Below the pieces are notes generated by a model, which was given only the letters and a program-made list of their open reading frames with translations, ran no database searches and was not told where the DNA came from. From Sthenelais limicola (lineage: Eukaryota; Annelida; Polychaeta; Phyllodocida; Sigalionidae), in contig OW804102.1 in the NCBI GenBank assembly GCA_942159475.1, positions 23,378,684-23,442,683 of the forward strand: 64,000 nucleotides of DNA, written 5' to 3'. Below, in pieces: positions 43,953 to 53,790 of the stretch. Position numbers and translations under genes: made by a program. Each line of letters begins with the position of its first letter. The stretch's first letter is position 1.

Positions 43953-44025
43953 CTCTGCTGGCAGTGTCTACGACCCATGAGAGTGTGTAGATGAGAGACG
44001 TCACGAACAAGCAGTCTATCCTCAT
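43953..44025 (-). CDS. Receptor exon 1a: signal peptide of the long form
   Basis: From ATG at 44025 the minus strand encodes MRIDCLFVTSLIYTLSW, then VVDTASR, plus one base, then a consensus donor (AGAG|GTAAGAAA). This is a short basic/hydrophobic signal peptide with a plausible cleavage after small residues (DTA or TAS). The exit phase of 1 joins exon 2 (G+AG, Glu) after a 974-base intron. It could equally join exon 3 directly if exon 2 is skipped. Upstream lie an E-box/E2F-like block and a tandem array with acceptor-like words, so the first base of this exon is uncertain. Confidence 0.8.
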
Positions 44026-44035
44026 GGCGCATGCT

Positions 44036-44076
44036 CAGGTCACGTGATGGCGGGCGCCAAGATTTAAACATCCAGC
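44036..44076 (-). promoter_or_regulatory. E-box and E2F-like block before exon 1a
   Basis: On the minus strand TTGGCGCCCGCCATCACGTG contains an E2F-like TTGGCGCC and a GCCAT word, ending in the E-box palindrome TCACGTGA (44040-44047). It lies 15-50 bases before the ATG. Such clusters are common at CpG promoters, so this may be the start-site region or the 5' UTR. Confidence 0.4.
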
Positions 44077-44260
44077 AGCAACTGTAAGATAAAAGCAGAC
44101 GACATTTAATGACTTGAACATTCAGCAGCAACTGTAAGGTACAAGCAGACGACATTTAATGATGTAAACATCCAGCAGCAACTGTAAGATAAAAGCAGAC
44201 AACATTTAATGATGTAAACATTCAGCTGCAACTGTAAGGTCCAAGCAGACGACATTTAGA
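44061..44260. repeat. 50-bp tandem repeat, four copies
   Basis: Units begin at 44061, 44111, 44161 and 44211 with GAT.TAAACAT(C/T)CAGC. Units 1 and 3 share AGATAAAAGCAGAC, and units 2 and 4 share AGGTACAAGCAGAC-type sequence, so the array probably grew by doubling of a 100-bp dimer. On the receptor strand every unit ends with CTTACAG followed by TTGC, a splice-acceptor-like word. Confidence 0.9.
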
Positions 44261-45384
44261 CAGAAGTATGAACGACATACATTGAGGGGTTGCTGGTGCA
44301 CTGTTTAGTTCATAACCTCTCTGCAATACACAAACAGTTCACCAGCAGGAGGTTATCAATATGCGTAGTCTCTGTTGTTATAGACCCTGGACTGTTCAGG
44401 GCAGAGACTAAAGGTATTTAGTCCATCCCTGGCTACGTTTCAGAGCATAACCTTCCCTGTATGGATTAATTGATTATCACCAATGATTTTATAATATAAC
44501 AAAAATCACAAAAATAGTTCTATATATACTTTAAAATTTTGGAGGCTCCTCCTTCATGCGGAGACGATGCCATGATATGTATTTGATTGTCACTAATGAT
44601 TTTACTATATTTCAAAAGTCACAAAAATAGTTTGATACATACTACTGTGAATAACATTCATGTAATGTAAGCCTATAAATAAGTTGACATAAAAAAACAA
44701 AACAAAGAGAACCTAAAGTAACGGTCTATATTGGGCCTTCTTGTTCCACTAGACTTCGGTGCCATACCTGTTCTCTTCCCTCTCCCTGCTCCCTGCTTCC
44801 TCCAACCTCCAACTCCCTCCCTACCACCTCCATCTCCCCCTAATTTTCCAAACATATATCTGTTGTTGCTGATTGCTTGTTTACTTCGCTAATGTTATTT
44901 TATCTCGACCGGAAAACTTTCCACTCCCCTCCCAGAGGTATCAGCTTGTGCACGGCTGGCTAGGCAACTTTGCAAAACTCAAAAGACTAACTAAACATTG
45001 AATTGTCTTGAAATAATCAAATTTCATAATTTCACTATCAAGCCCTTGAAGCGTGGTAATTGTATATCTAACCCGTGAGGAAAACAATTCATCCATTCAG
45101 CGATGCTGAAAGGCTGCCCTAGGTTTGCATCATTACAAATCAACCATCTTTCATTGATGCTTAATCTAGTTTAGAATATTCTAAAAATGTACTTACTCAG
45201 ATTGGCAACTACTCGTACAAACCATGGATGGGACCTAACTAAACGCTTCGTGTATGAAGGTCAATTTGCCGCAGTGGGTATGATATTGATTATATAGGGG
45301 GGGAGGAGTGGGAGTATACAGAACGTACTATGGCTATAAGCAAGGGTCAATATGAAGAGGGTACTTACAGTGGGTTAGATAGTT
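44261..45384. other. 5' flank of the receptor gene
   Basis: A tandem-like pair around ATGATTTTA(T/C)(A/T)ATAT..CAAAA.TCACAAAAATAG spans 44480-44635. An inverted pair CTGGTGCACTGTTT / ACAGTTCACCAGCAG lies at 44293-44350. A minus-strand donor-like ATCTGAGTAAGTACAT lies at 45189-45204, with CCCTATATAATC about 90 bases upstream. No protein-coding sequence is recognised. Confidence 0.45.
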
Positions 45385-45880
45385 GAGAGTGAGGGAGAGG
45401 CAAGGGAGGGGGTGGGAGGGTAAGGGGAGGAAGAGGGGAGAGAGGGGTGGGAGGGAAAGGAGAGGGGGAGAAGAGAGAGGGAAAGGGGAGGGAAGCAGAG
45501 GGGGTGGGGGAGATCAAATGAAGGGCGCAGGAGGGGGAGGGTGGAAGAGGAAGGGGAGGGATCGGAAGGAAGAAGGGAGTGAAGGCGGGGCAGAAAGGGA
45601 GAAGGGGAGAGTGTGGGAAGGTAGGGAGAGATGGGGAGAGATGGAAAGAGGAAGGAGAAGAAGAGCAAGAGAAGGGGAAGGAGGGAACGAGAGGAAGAGA
45701 ACAAAGGGCGAGGGCGAGAGGGAGCAAGTAAGAGGGGAGAATGAGAGAGGTGAGAGAACGAAGAGGGCTGATGGTAGAGAAAGAAAGGACGGGGAGGAGA
45801 GACAGGGAGAGGGGGAGAGGGAAGGGAATGCGTCAGAGAAGGGGAAGGCAAGGAAGAGTGGAGGGAGGAAGGAGGTTCAT
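45385..45880. repeat. Polypurine (GA-rich) tract, about 500 bp
   Basis: Nearly pure A/G on the plus strand with irregular GGGAGG, GAGAG and GAAGG words. It produces long but meaningless frames on both strands (up to 231 codons). Confidence 0.9.
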
Positions 45881-46167
45881 GGGGAGATGTGGATGAGAGC
45901 CAAGGAGGGAAGAGTGGCAGATATCAAGAATGCTCTGAAAGGACACTTCACTACAATGGCCTGTTTTTCCACTAGTTTCTTCCTAAATCTAAATAAAAAA
46001 AGACTGCGAACTAGATGTGAGTATGAACAGATTGGTGGGAAGCACCTTTTAACTAGGTCAAGGGTCAACCATCATTAAGTAGATTCAAACATCTGGTGCA
46101 GAGTATGAGTTCTCAAACACGTGAGTAGTATACAGATTGTCCGTTTGGAGCAGTATCGTGTTTGACG

Positions 46168-46230
46168 TTAAACCTGCACTCTCAGGAAACATCGATCAAA
46201 ACAATAAAGGTTTTCTCCTTTTTGGTCTGG
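46168..46230. mobile_element. R1 end fragment
   Basis: TTAAACCTGCACTCTCAGGA, then CGATCAAAACAATAAAGG, matches the inverse end of R1 (TTAAAGCTGCACTCTCAGTT, TTGGTCAAAAACTAAA). The rest is not identifiable. Confidence 0.6.
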
Positions 46231-46419
46231 GCTTTTATCTATCCATCTTACAACTTTGATAATATTTTCCTTGTGCTACATGAGAATACCAGGATTTTCT
46301 GTAATTGTGTGCAATACAACTTTTATGAACAAACAACAATAATGTGTCCGGAGTTGTTGGATTTCACCATCAACTGATGTAGGGGTTCATAAAAGACAAA
46401 TCATATTGTACGAAGCACA

Positions 46420-46651
46420 TGGGTGAAACTGCCTGAAAATGTACAATTCGCCTTCACCAATCCTCTCAAATAATCCAAATTGAAGACAAAAGTGAGGTTC
46501 AAATACAGTTCAACCCAAATAAACAGATTGTATCAAGGCAATATCAAATATGATCAGATATACCTAGTATTGACCATTTTTGCAGTCTAATTTAGCAGAA
46601 TTGACTAAATGTGTAGATCTGCCGATTGTACATTTTTTTTAGATCTGACCA
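46420..46651. mobile_element. R2 element copy, full length
   Basis: ATGGGTGAAACTGCCTGAAA to GATTGTACATTTTTTTTAGA followed by TCTGACC. The interior is standard, with CAGTCTAATTTAGCAGAATT. Confidence 0.9.
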
Positions 46652-47039
46652 ATATCTTCATTCACACTGTATCAATATTCCCACAGTAAAGTTTAACAAT
46701 CTTCCCAACTGCTGACTTTATTTACGCCTTGTCCTGTTCATTAATGGTACATAAACAATACAGTTGATATCAATACTCTATTCAAATTATGTTCTCACGT
46801 TTTCAAAATAAGATATAATGCGCCTGAATATTTGAAAATGTATGGTGAAGGGGGAGCAAACAAACAAACATAAGCGTTAATAAATCCTTTATTTTCTCTG
46901 CGCAATTGCAGTCCTAAGTCGTGTGAACCAAGCTATGGAAAGTACAAGGATCTGCACCGATTCCTCTCTTCTAAATCGAAAGTTTGTATTTCCTCTAATT
47001 TTGATTTGATTTTACCGATTGTGATCTCAGCACTCTCCG

Positions 47040-47345
47040 GCTCACGTCACGAATGTATATTGCTGCAGGCACTGGCCATTTCCCATGCCAACCCCTTCCA
47101 CAGCTCCTCTCCCATCCCTCCAGCCCTGACCCTTTAACAGCCAATCAGATCGCGTGTTTCATCCGCATCGGAACATATAAAAACCAATCACTTTGCATGT
47201 CTGAAACGGCGAGTGTAAAGTATCCCGACACCCCTTGGGGAAGTACTTCCGGAACATCCGCAACATCCGGCGCCGCTGGAGCAGACGAAAAAGTATGCTG
47301 CATGATGGGTAAAGTTTTGGCTGGTTGCCGCTAGATGGCCCCACG
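47040..47345. promoter_or_regulatory. CpG-containing promoter-like block
   Basis: Markedly richer in CpG than its surroundings. It holds ACAGCCAATCAGATCGCG and a second CCAATCA, a TATA-like CATATAAAAACC at 47174, and a perfect ETS-type ACTTCCGGAA at 47246, then CATCCGGCGCCGC. A plus-strand frame (47053-47334) and a minus-strand frame (47159-47344) cross it without recognisable similarity. It could be the start of an unseen gene on either strand, or the distal promoter of the receptor. Confidence 0.35.
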
Positions 47346-47569
47346 GGAAGGCCCGGATTTAATCGAAGTAAACAGGTCGAAGATGACTCGGCAAAAAGTC
47401 ATCAGGGGCGCTGGGGTGAATTATGGGGCCACACTTTGCAGTGAGTAGAGGGGGACAGCCATTAAAACAGCCATATAGACACGAAGGGGGCCGTCAGGGA
47501 TTTTGAACGGCTGCACTTTCGGTGCTCTGATGATGTATACCAACTCATGAGCAAGCGATAATTATAGGA
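47346..47569. other. Unassigned, still relatively GC-rich
   Basis: It includes GGGGCGCTGGGGTGAATTAT and GGGGGCCGTCAGGGATTTTG. No coding signal is recognised. Confidence 0.4.
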
Positions 47570-47760
47570 GCCAGTGTGTCAGAACATGTACAATCGCAAT
47601 CTTTACACATTTATCAAATTCTGCTAAATTAGGCTGGAAATGATAAGTTGTAGGTACATCTGACTAGATTTGGTATTGAGTTGATGCAAGGAATCTGCCA
47701 GGTTGTGTTCAATCTCATTGGGTTTATTTCACACGTTTGGTGAAGGAGAATGGTACATAT
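47570..47760. mobile_element. R2 element, shortened
   Basis: GTGTCAGAACATGTACAATC to TGGTGAAGGAGAATGGTACAT. The interior CAAATTCTGCTAAATTAGGC is present, and the TTGTCTTAAATTTGGATT section is mostly deleted. Confidence 0.75.
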
Positions 47761-48234
47761 ACCGGCGGCTTAGCTCCTATAAAAAGTTAAACTTCTTCCT
47801 CATTAACACTTGATCTACCTCGATATTTTGTACATTAGTCAGGACTCCCCAATGAGAGAATTCGCCGAGGGACGACTCTCTGTTGCAGTGTTCAGTTGTA
47901 ATTTGGACCTCAATTTGGTGTCTCAAATTTGGATTATTTGTACATTTTCTAATGCCCTCATCCTTATACTGCAAAGTATAACTCTACTGTATGAACTTTG
48001 TAGTAAAGTGTTCAGATAGCAAACTGTATAATACAGTTGTATACGTATATGCAATAATTTCTAAGATACATAGATATTGGGCCTTCAATTTTCAAACTTT
48101 AAACGTTTAAATTGTAAAAGGGTAAATGGCGCTCATTTCATTGGGCGAAAAGCAATTGTATATTGGAACTTAGAGCAATCATGTACTTGAGTAATTCCGT
48201 AATTATAGCAGCGTAACAATGCATTTATGGGAAT

Positions 48235-48440
48235 CTACTACCCCAGGAGTTAGTGAAAATCCAGCTATAGGTGCTGAACCGAAAATCTTACTAAATCATT
48301 CTAAAGAATATATGGTAGTATACTACCCCAGGACTTCAAGTGGAAGACCAAATATATGAGCTGAACTAAACAGCCTTGAAACACAGGATACAAGAAAAGT
48401 TAGAATACAACCCCAGGAGTTAGTCCAAGACCACCTGAAC
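48235..48440. repeat. Degenerate 70-90 bp direct repeats
   Basis: ACTACCCCAGGAGTTAGTG, ACTACCCCAGGACTTCAAGT and CAACCCCAGGAGTTAGTCC, each followed by GCTGAAC..AA or CTGAACTAAACA. Inverted relatives (GTTTAGTTCAGCTC, TGGGGTAGTATA) lie at 53520-53590. Unknown family. Confidence 0.55.
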
Positions 48441-49309
48441 TAAACACCTTACAAAGACACTTTTCACTGTTCTGGCCTTCATTCACGAGTAACAACATTT
48501 CTACTTAAATTTCTGGTATCTGGTACATCGTATCCTTCCTAACTAATCCCTGATGATATTAAAACTGTGTAATCCATAGTTTATGAGATATTTGGTGAAA
48601 ATAGTGAGTAAATTCATTTCGGTGTGAGTGCAAAGTTGGGTTGAGATCTGGAATTATGTAACCCTCAGATCGGCGCTGGTCAATACAATGGACATTAGTT
48701 TCTTTCCTGTCCACCTGGGCCAATTCTGGCAGCACCTTCTGGTCTCAAGGCCATTTCCTCACGGATTTGAAATGGGTTCGGGTTCTGACCCATTCATTAC
48801 ACATATTCACTAATCATTGAATGAAAACGCAATGTTGGTACTCAATACTTCGGAGACTGCTATACCTAGCATATATACTTCCCCCAAAATAAAATGAGGC
48901 TGATGAAATGCACCCTACTAATATGATTACACTGAAAAAGTATCACAAGATTACATGACTACTCGTGTTAACTATCTTAGCCACTGTGCAAAGGGCCTGG
49001 GAGGGTTGTAGGACCCAGACGTCCCCCCCGCCCCAACACTCTCTCCGTTCAATACCGCTCAAATCTGCAAATATAGTTTGACACATCTGTGACACTATAT
49101 ATAAACCAGACTGAACTTACTACGGCTATGCCTCCGTCTCTGGATGTCTGGATCGGCGATTGGAATAGACAACTTAAGGTAACATCTGACCCTGAAGGCT
49201 TTATCCAAGAAATACTGGGATAGCTTTTATTATTCACACAACTTCGCTAGCTTCAATAGCTGGAAACACAATTTACATGTAAGTCGGTCAATTCTATTTG
49301 TCAAAGGCA
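48441..49309. other. Unassigned 5' flank or intergenic stretch
   Basis: A minus-strand interval bounded by CCTTCAG (acceptor-like) and GCCGTA|GTAAGTTCAG (donor-like) at about 49118-49193 could be a small non-coding exon. No protein similarity is seen. The rest is unique. Confidence 0.35.
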
Positions 49310-49472
49310 CGTCATAACCGTCTTGAGATTTGGTACATGTATTCATCTAACACAATACGCTAAACCCTCCAAAAATCAGACAATTCTAACAAATAGGCCT
49401 TATGAATGAATTACTTTGGAAAATATTATTTTTGCGACTTGTGACTCATTTTTCTATAACACATCACAAATT
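49310..49472. mobile_element. R3 element, right part
   Basis: GTCTTGAGATTTGGTACATG to TTTTTGCGACTTGTGACTCA and CTATAACACATCACA. The terminal inverted repeat is well kept, and the left two thirds are missing. Confidence 0.8.
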
Positions 49473-50288
49473 AATTCACCTCATGAGCCAATCAAATTAT
49501 CAGAGATGCATCACGTGTCAAGCATGATTGAATGGAAAAAAGTTTATTTACAGCTAGTCGTTTTGTTATATCACATAACGTAACCTTATGTAATGTACAT
49601 TACTATATGAATTATTACTAGTAATAAATCTGACAGTATTGATATCATATTTTAAAACTTCAATTACTGTGTTAAGTGTACCAGAAACCTAAAACCTTGA
49701 GGAGTTGCTCATTTTTCTACGCAATTGCTTTTTTCCCTCTTTTTCCCTCTTTTCCTTATATACTTATCTGAATTAACTATATCATATATAGGTAAATGAA
49801 AACTCCATCGAAACTGTATGGAACTGTTTCAATGCCAGTTGCTTTAATTGATTATATTCACTTCGATGTTGGTAATATTACGTACGGAAAACGCTCTAAA
49901 CAGTAATGCTAAATTATATATGACCCATGTCAATAAGTATTCTCCTTGCTGTCCTCAATCGGTTTAGTCTGCCTGCAAAGCTATCCATTTCAGTTGTTAA
50001 TTCCAGTTGTTCATTTAAATGAATCGATGAAAACACTTGAGTCCAAACTGGCCAAATGAAACATGATCCTTTTGTTTGTGTTCCGGGTGGGTGTTGTTTG
50101 ACCACTCGCCCCATGCAATGCTAATAGAATTAAATATTGAGAGTTTATTCCAACTAGATGCCTTTTCTGCTGAGATCGGGGCTGCCTTGTATTCACTATG
50201 CCACCCAATCCCTGGTAATATTGTGGTGAAAGTGTAATGGATAAACATTATAGCTTGGATGTTAGACTCTATGTTTAATCTGAATGTG
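49473..50288. other. Unassigned stretch
   Basis: AT-rich. Overlapping short minus-strand frames at 49914-50332 have no recognisable domain. Confidence 0.45.
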
Positions 50289-50446
50289 TGGGTCAGATCT
50301 TTAGAAAATGTACAATTGGCTGATCTACACATTTAGTAAATATTGCTAAATTAGACTGAAAATGACTAATACTAGGTATATCTGAATATATTTGATATCG
50401 CCTTGGTGAAGGTGAACTGTACATTTTTTGGCGATTTCACCCATAT
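50289..50446. mobile_element. R2 element, internally deleted to about 158 bp
   Basis: Both ends are intact (GGGTCAGATCTTTAGAAAAT and GAACTGTACATTTTTTGGCG, then ATTTCACCCAT). The section from GATTCAAGCAATC to GAGAGGATT is gone. Such deletion derivatives are typical of cross-mobilised MITEs. Confidence 0.9.
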
Positions 50447-50579
50447 AGAGATCCATTCTATTATCTTTTTCAACAAACGTGAATGCAATGTTTTGTATGT
50501 GACTTATTGTAATGTTGTTGAAATATTTGTATTCAGGCTTGTGGTTTTAACTTTGAACGATATTTTGTAATGATTCCGA

Positions 50580-50945
50580 TTTAAAGCAGCATTTCTTACT
50601 AGATTTGTGATGAGTTTCAGGAAAAAGTGTCACAGGTCGCGAAATTGATATCTTTCAAAGTATCTTATTTACAAGATGTCACATTTACCCATTGTATGGG
50701 ACTGGGGTAATCAATATCCTGCTACTATTATGCACGTTTTATTTACTAATGTCAATCGTTGGAGAGAAAATCGTCACGAAAAAAGATAAAAGTGAACTTT
50801 TATAAAGCCCTGTAGTCAGAAGAACCAAACAAAATCTTACACAATACTGTTCAAATAACCATAAGATGGCTTGGAAAGGAACGGAATAAAAAGTAGAAAA
50901 TCTTCAGATTTTGTCTGATATTTACTGAGAGTGCACTCATAGATC
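50580..50945. mobile_element. R1 element with an R3 end inside
   Basis: TTAAAGCAGCATTTCTTACT starts R1. Then GTGATGAGTTTCAGGAAAAA and GTGTCACAGGTCGCGAAATT (50607-50688) are the R3 terminus. R1 resumes (GGTAATCAATATCCTGCTAC) and ends TACTGAGAGTGCACTC. R3 therefore entered after R1 and was later truncated. Confidence 0.75.
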
Positions 50946-51520
50946 GAGTAACCCTTTTAAAAACCCAGAGATTGGTAAAGAGACACCGAACTGAGTCTCA
51001 GATTTCAATAATCCCAAAGACCTACGATTGTTATGATATCCTCTGCCACTCTTCCCGGACAATAGCTGTAACCAATGCCCTTTTTAATCATCCCAATCTG
51101 AGGATGATCTGTCCATGTTACGAAGTTATCAACCACCAGATGGTTTTCAGTCCCTGCCGAAAATGTCATCTATTTCGCCGGCACTGCTTCCTGGACCATT
51201 CAATCACGGGGATAATTTAATACCCGGTTCTCCACCAATATTAAAACATTGGTTTGGATGTTTAAGATTGATTCCGCTCGCCTCGCTGCTGCATATTTAA
51301 ATGATAATCCGAAATTATATTGAGATGTGATATCTGCCCAGACAGATCCAGTTCTTCCGTTTGAGGAAATTAATTGAATTCGGTTAGACTCGAACGATCA
51401 GTCATTGCCAATCAAGGCAGTCTGAAATGCCTTTTCTTTTCCACCATTTTGCCCTTCTTCCCTTCCGCCATCGATCATAGTTATGTAGATTTGGTAGTGG
51501 GAATAACCCCAGTCTCTGTC
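50946..51520. other. Unassigned stretch
   Basis: An 82-codon plus frame (50972-51220) and a 100-codon minus frame (51398-51700, partly R3) show no recognisable similarity. Confidence 0.45.
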
Positions 51521-51572
51521 TAGGGGATTTGCATAATGCTCGCTGCATGGAGGTCGCGATTTGTATGTGAGC
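51521..51572. mobile_element. R4 end fragment
   Basis: CTAGGGGATTTGCATAATGC, then GGTCGCGATTTGTATG. It directly abuts the next R3 copy. Confidence 0.6.
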
Positions 51573-51576
51573 ATTT

Positions 51577-51869
51577 GTGATGTGTTACAGCAAAATAAGT
51601 CACACTTAGCAAAAAAATGGTATTTTTCAACGTGTTTCTTTTCACAAGATATCTTCATTGAAATTTTCTGATTTTCGTAGGGATTAGCACTTGTAGTCAT
51701 ATAAATATATGTACCAAAGTTCAGGACATTGTATTAAATATATCCTTGCGTTTTGATTGCGTTCATATGGAGTATATTTATTTATTTTACTGGCAATTGT
51801 GAAAAGAACACTTCGAAAAATAATAGTTCATTTTCAATCATGACTCATTATCCTGTAACACATCGCATA
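51577..51869. mobile_element. R3 element copy, slightly shortened
   Basis: GTGATGTGTTACAGCAAAAT, then AAGTCACACTTAGCAAAA, to TCATGACTCATTATCCTGTA, then ACACATCGCAT. The inverted ends pair well. Confidence 0.85.
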
Positions 51870-52914
51870 TCTTAATAAACCAGTTAAAGAGAAAAGAAAG
51901 AGAAATTGTTATCACGATCAATCCATTACTTTAAGACAAGTTAACTCATAACTGAAACCTCAGCTAGATCATTTCCAACTGAAAGTAGAAGTTAATTTCA
52001 TGGTCTATAGCTGTGATAGCGAGATTCTAAACACTTTAATTGCTTCCTCTACTAATATCACTTTCTTCTCATCAAGTCATCTAACTCATTTCAAGTTTGA
52101 TATAAGTTATATGGACAGAATTACAAGCTAATTTCCGAATGGCATGAAGAGAGAATATCAAGGGATTATGGCAGTCCTTTTTGGTGCAAAATCAAATCTT
52201 CTCCCCAATGTTTGATTTCAGTGAATACTGAATCACGCTGAATTCATTTGGGCTGTCTTTCAATTTTCTAATCTTAGGGAATCCTTGACGAAATTGAAAA
52301 CCGAAGGAGAAACGAGTTTGTGCAGCAAGAGGGTAACAAATTACACGATTAATTCCTTTTAACTTTGACTGATATGGTCGAACAGCAAATTACAAGTTAT
52401 ATATTTTTAAAATCTACACATTTATGAAAAGCGGAGGAAAAGCAAATTTTCCTTCATTTTCAGTATTCAAACTGTCCTTCCTATAGTATTATAACGATAA
52501 ACTGAGAAACATACACAGTTCTTAGGACATATCTGTTGGCTCCAGCTAAAGAGAATGGGAAAAATAGAGACACTTCAAACGCTTGAGAGAAATCTCCAGG
52601 TTCTTAGATAAAGTTTGTCCATCCATTATATGAAAAAGTTCACTAAAAAGTTTGTCGCTCCCTTTTTGCTTCTTCTGTCTCTCAATCTTTTCCACCGCTT
52701 TCCCCCAACTTTGAACAGACAATTTAAAGATTCAATCTTAGTTATTACCATTGGACAACACTTTTTTAACGAGTTTTCTACTTTTTGTTCCGTCCTTTTT
52801 CTACCTATCTGACTGTGTTATTATTGAAGACAACCGGTGTGTAAAACTCATTTCGGCACAACGCAGGTTAAATATGCATAGCTACTTTCCCATAAGACTA
52901 GGATATATCAGTGT
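51870..52914. other. Unassigned stretch
   Basis: No recognised gene. The part from 52615 may contain very diverged R1 sequence, but I cannot align it with confidence. Confidence 0.4.
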
Positions 52915-53165
52915 TTTGTCTGGTTGTTTTGTCTGCAGGCTCCATAAAAGGCAAACTATACTTTCCACAAGTCCTGTCCTGCGATGACATGATCACTTAT
53001 TATCGCTCACAGACAGTGGTTTGCTTTAGGCCGATTCTACTTCAAATCTCCACATGAGTTCATATAAAACAGCAGCAAAATAATTGATAAATTTAGTCCT
53101 TTAATTTTGTTCCCTACATTTTGTAAGGTATTTTTCCGTAATACCAGAGAATGCAGCTATAATTA
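52915..53165. mobile_element. R1 element, right part
   Basis: GGCTCCATAAAAGGCAAACT, TGACATGATCACTTATTATC and GCTCACAGACAGTGGTTTGC, ending ACCAGAGAATGCAGCTATAA, all in R1 order. Confidence 0.7.
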
Positions 53166-53244
53166 ATGCACCTCTCCTGCCACTGTCCCATACACTGGAC
53201 TGTCTATAGATGATATATAAAGCGGTGATATGAAGCTTGTGAAA

Positions 53245-53312
53245 TGTATGGTTCAATGTTACTGAAGCTTATCAATATTATTCAGACTGCATGCATGTAG
53301 GTCTAAGTGGAT
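53245..53312. repeat. 66-bp direct repeat, first copy
   Basis: GGTTCAATGTTACTGAAGCT, then TATCAATATTATTCAGACTG and CATGCATGTAGGTCTAAGTG, recurs at 54188-54256 with about 85 percent identity by eye. The R4 copy lies between the two. Confidence 0.75.
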
Positions 53313-53790
53313 GAATTATACCCCCATTGACAGTATCATAGAGGCGGGCGGGCTGGTCCCTGCCCATAACTCCTATATTAGCAATAGCGGCCGATTACTT
53401 TCTGTACTTTATTTAGCGTTCATGAGAGATATGATATAAACTTATTGCCTTGCCAAATTCCATTATGGAGTATGTGAATGATCCATTGAACAGCAAAGAT
53501 GTATGTTTTGCCATGCAAGCTGTTTAGTTCAGCTCTCATAGAGTTGGCCTGCCTGGGGTAGTATAATAATTACTGGGGTAGTATACTACCATCTATTGTT
53601 GTATACATATGAACATAGATCTATTGTACTATGAACAACTTAAGCAAAAGGGCAGTGTCCAGCGGTACCTGACTATCTTCGCTAGGGAATAATTCCGTTA
53701 CAAAAACAAGAGTATCTTAAGCAATTTAAGTGTACTGCATGGAATGTGGTCCATACTGCATTGTGTATTGTGCAGGGGAGCATTATACAG
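53313..53790. other. Unassigned stretch
   Basis: It includes the TGGGGTAGTATAATAATTAC / TGGGGTAGTATACTACCATC pair near 53556-53590, related to the repeats at 48235. No gene is seen. Confidence 0.45.

Noticed and set aside
43949..44155. 68-codon minus frame overlapping exon 1a and the 50-bp array
   Set aside because: It is in a different frame from the signal peptide and runs through the tandem repeat. The phase-1 signal-peptide frame explains the exon better.
45383..46078. 231-codon plus-strand frame, the longest in the window
   Set aside because: It is Arg/Glu/Gly low-complexity sequence dictated by the GA tract. Equally long frames run on the other strand, and no domain, start context or splice signal supports it.
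47197..47310. MSETA start resembling histone H1 behind a TATA/CCAAT promoter
   Set aside because: The ATG is only about 15 bases from the TATA box, the following residues are not H1-like (no Lys/Ala/Pro tail, no globular domain), and the frame ends soon after.
49049..49237. Ig-like looking SDVTLSC word in a minus frame
   Set aside because: Only seven residues resemble an Ig B strand. There is no Trp or second Cys at proper spacing. Kept only as a possible non-coding exon.
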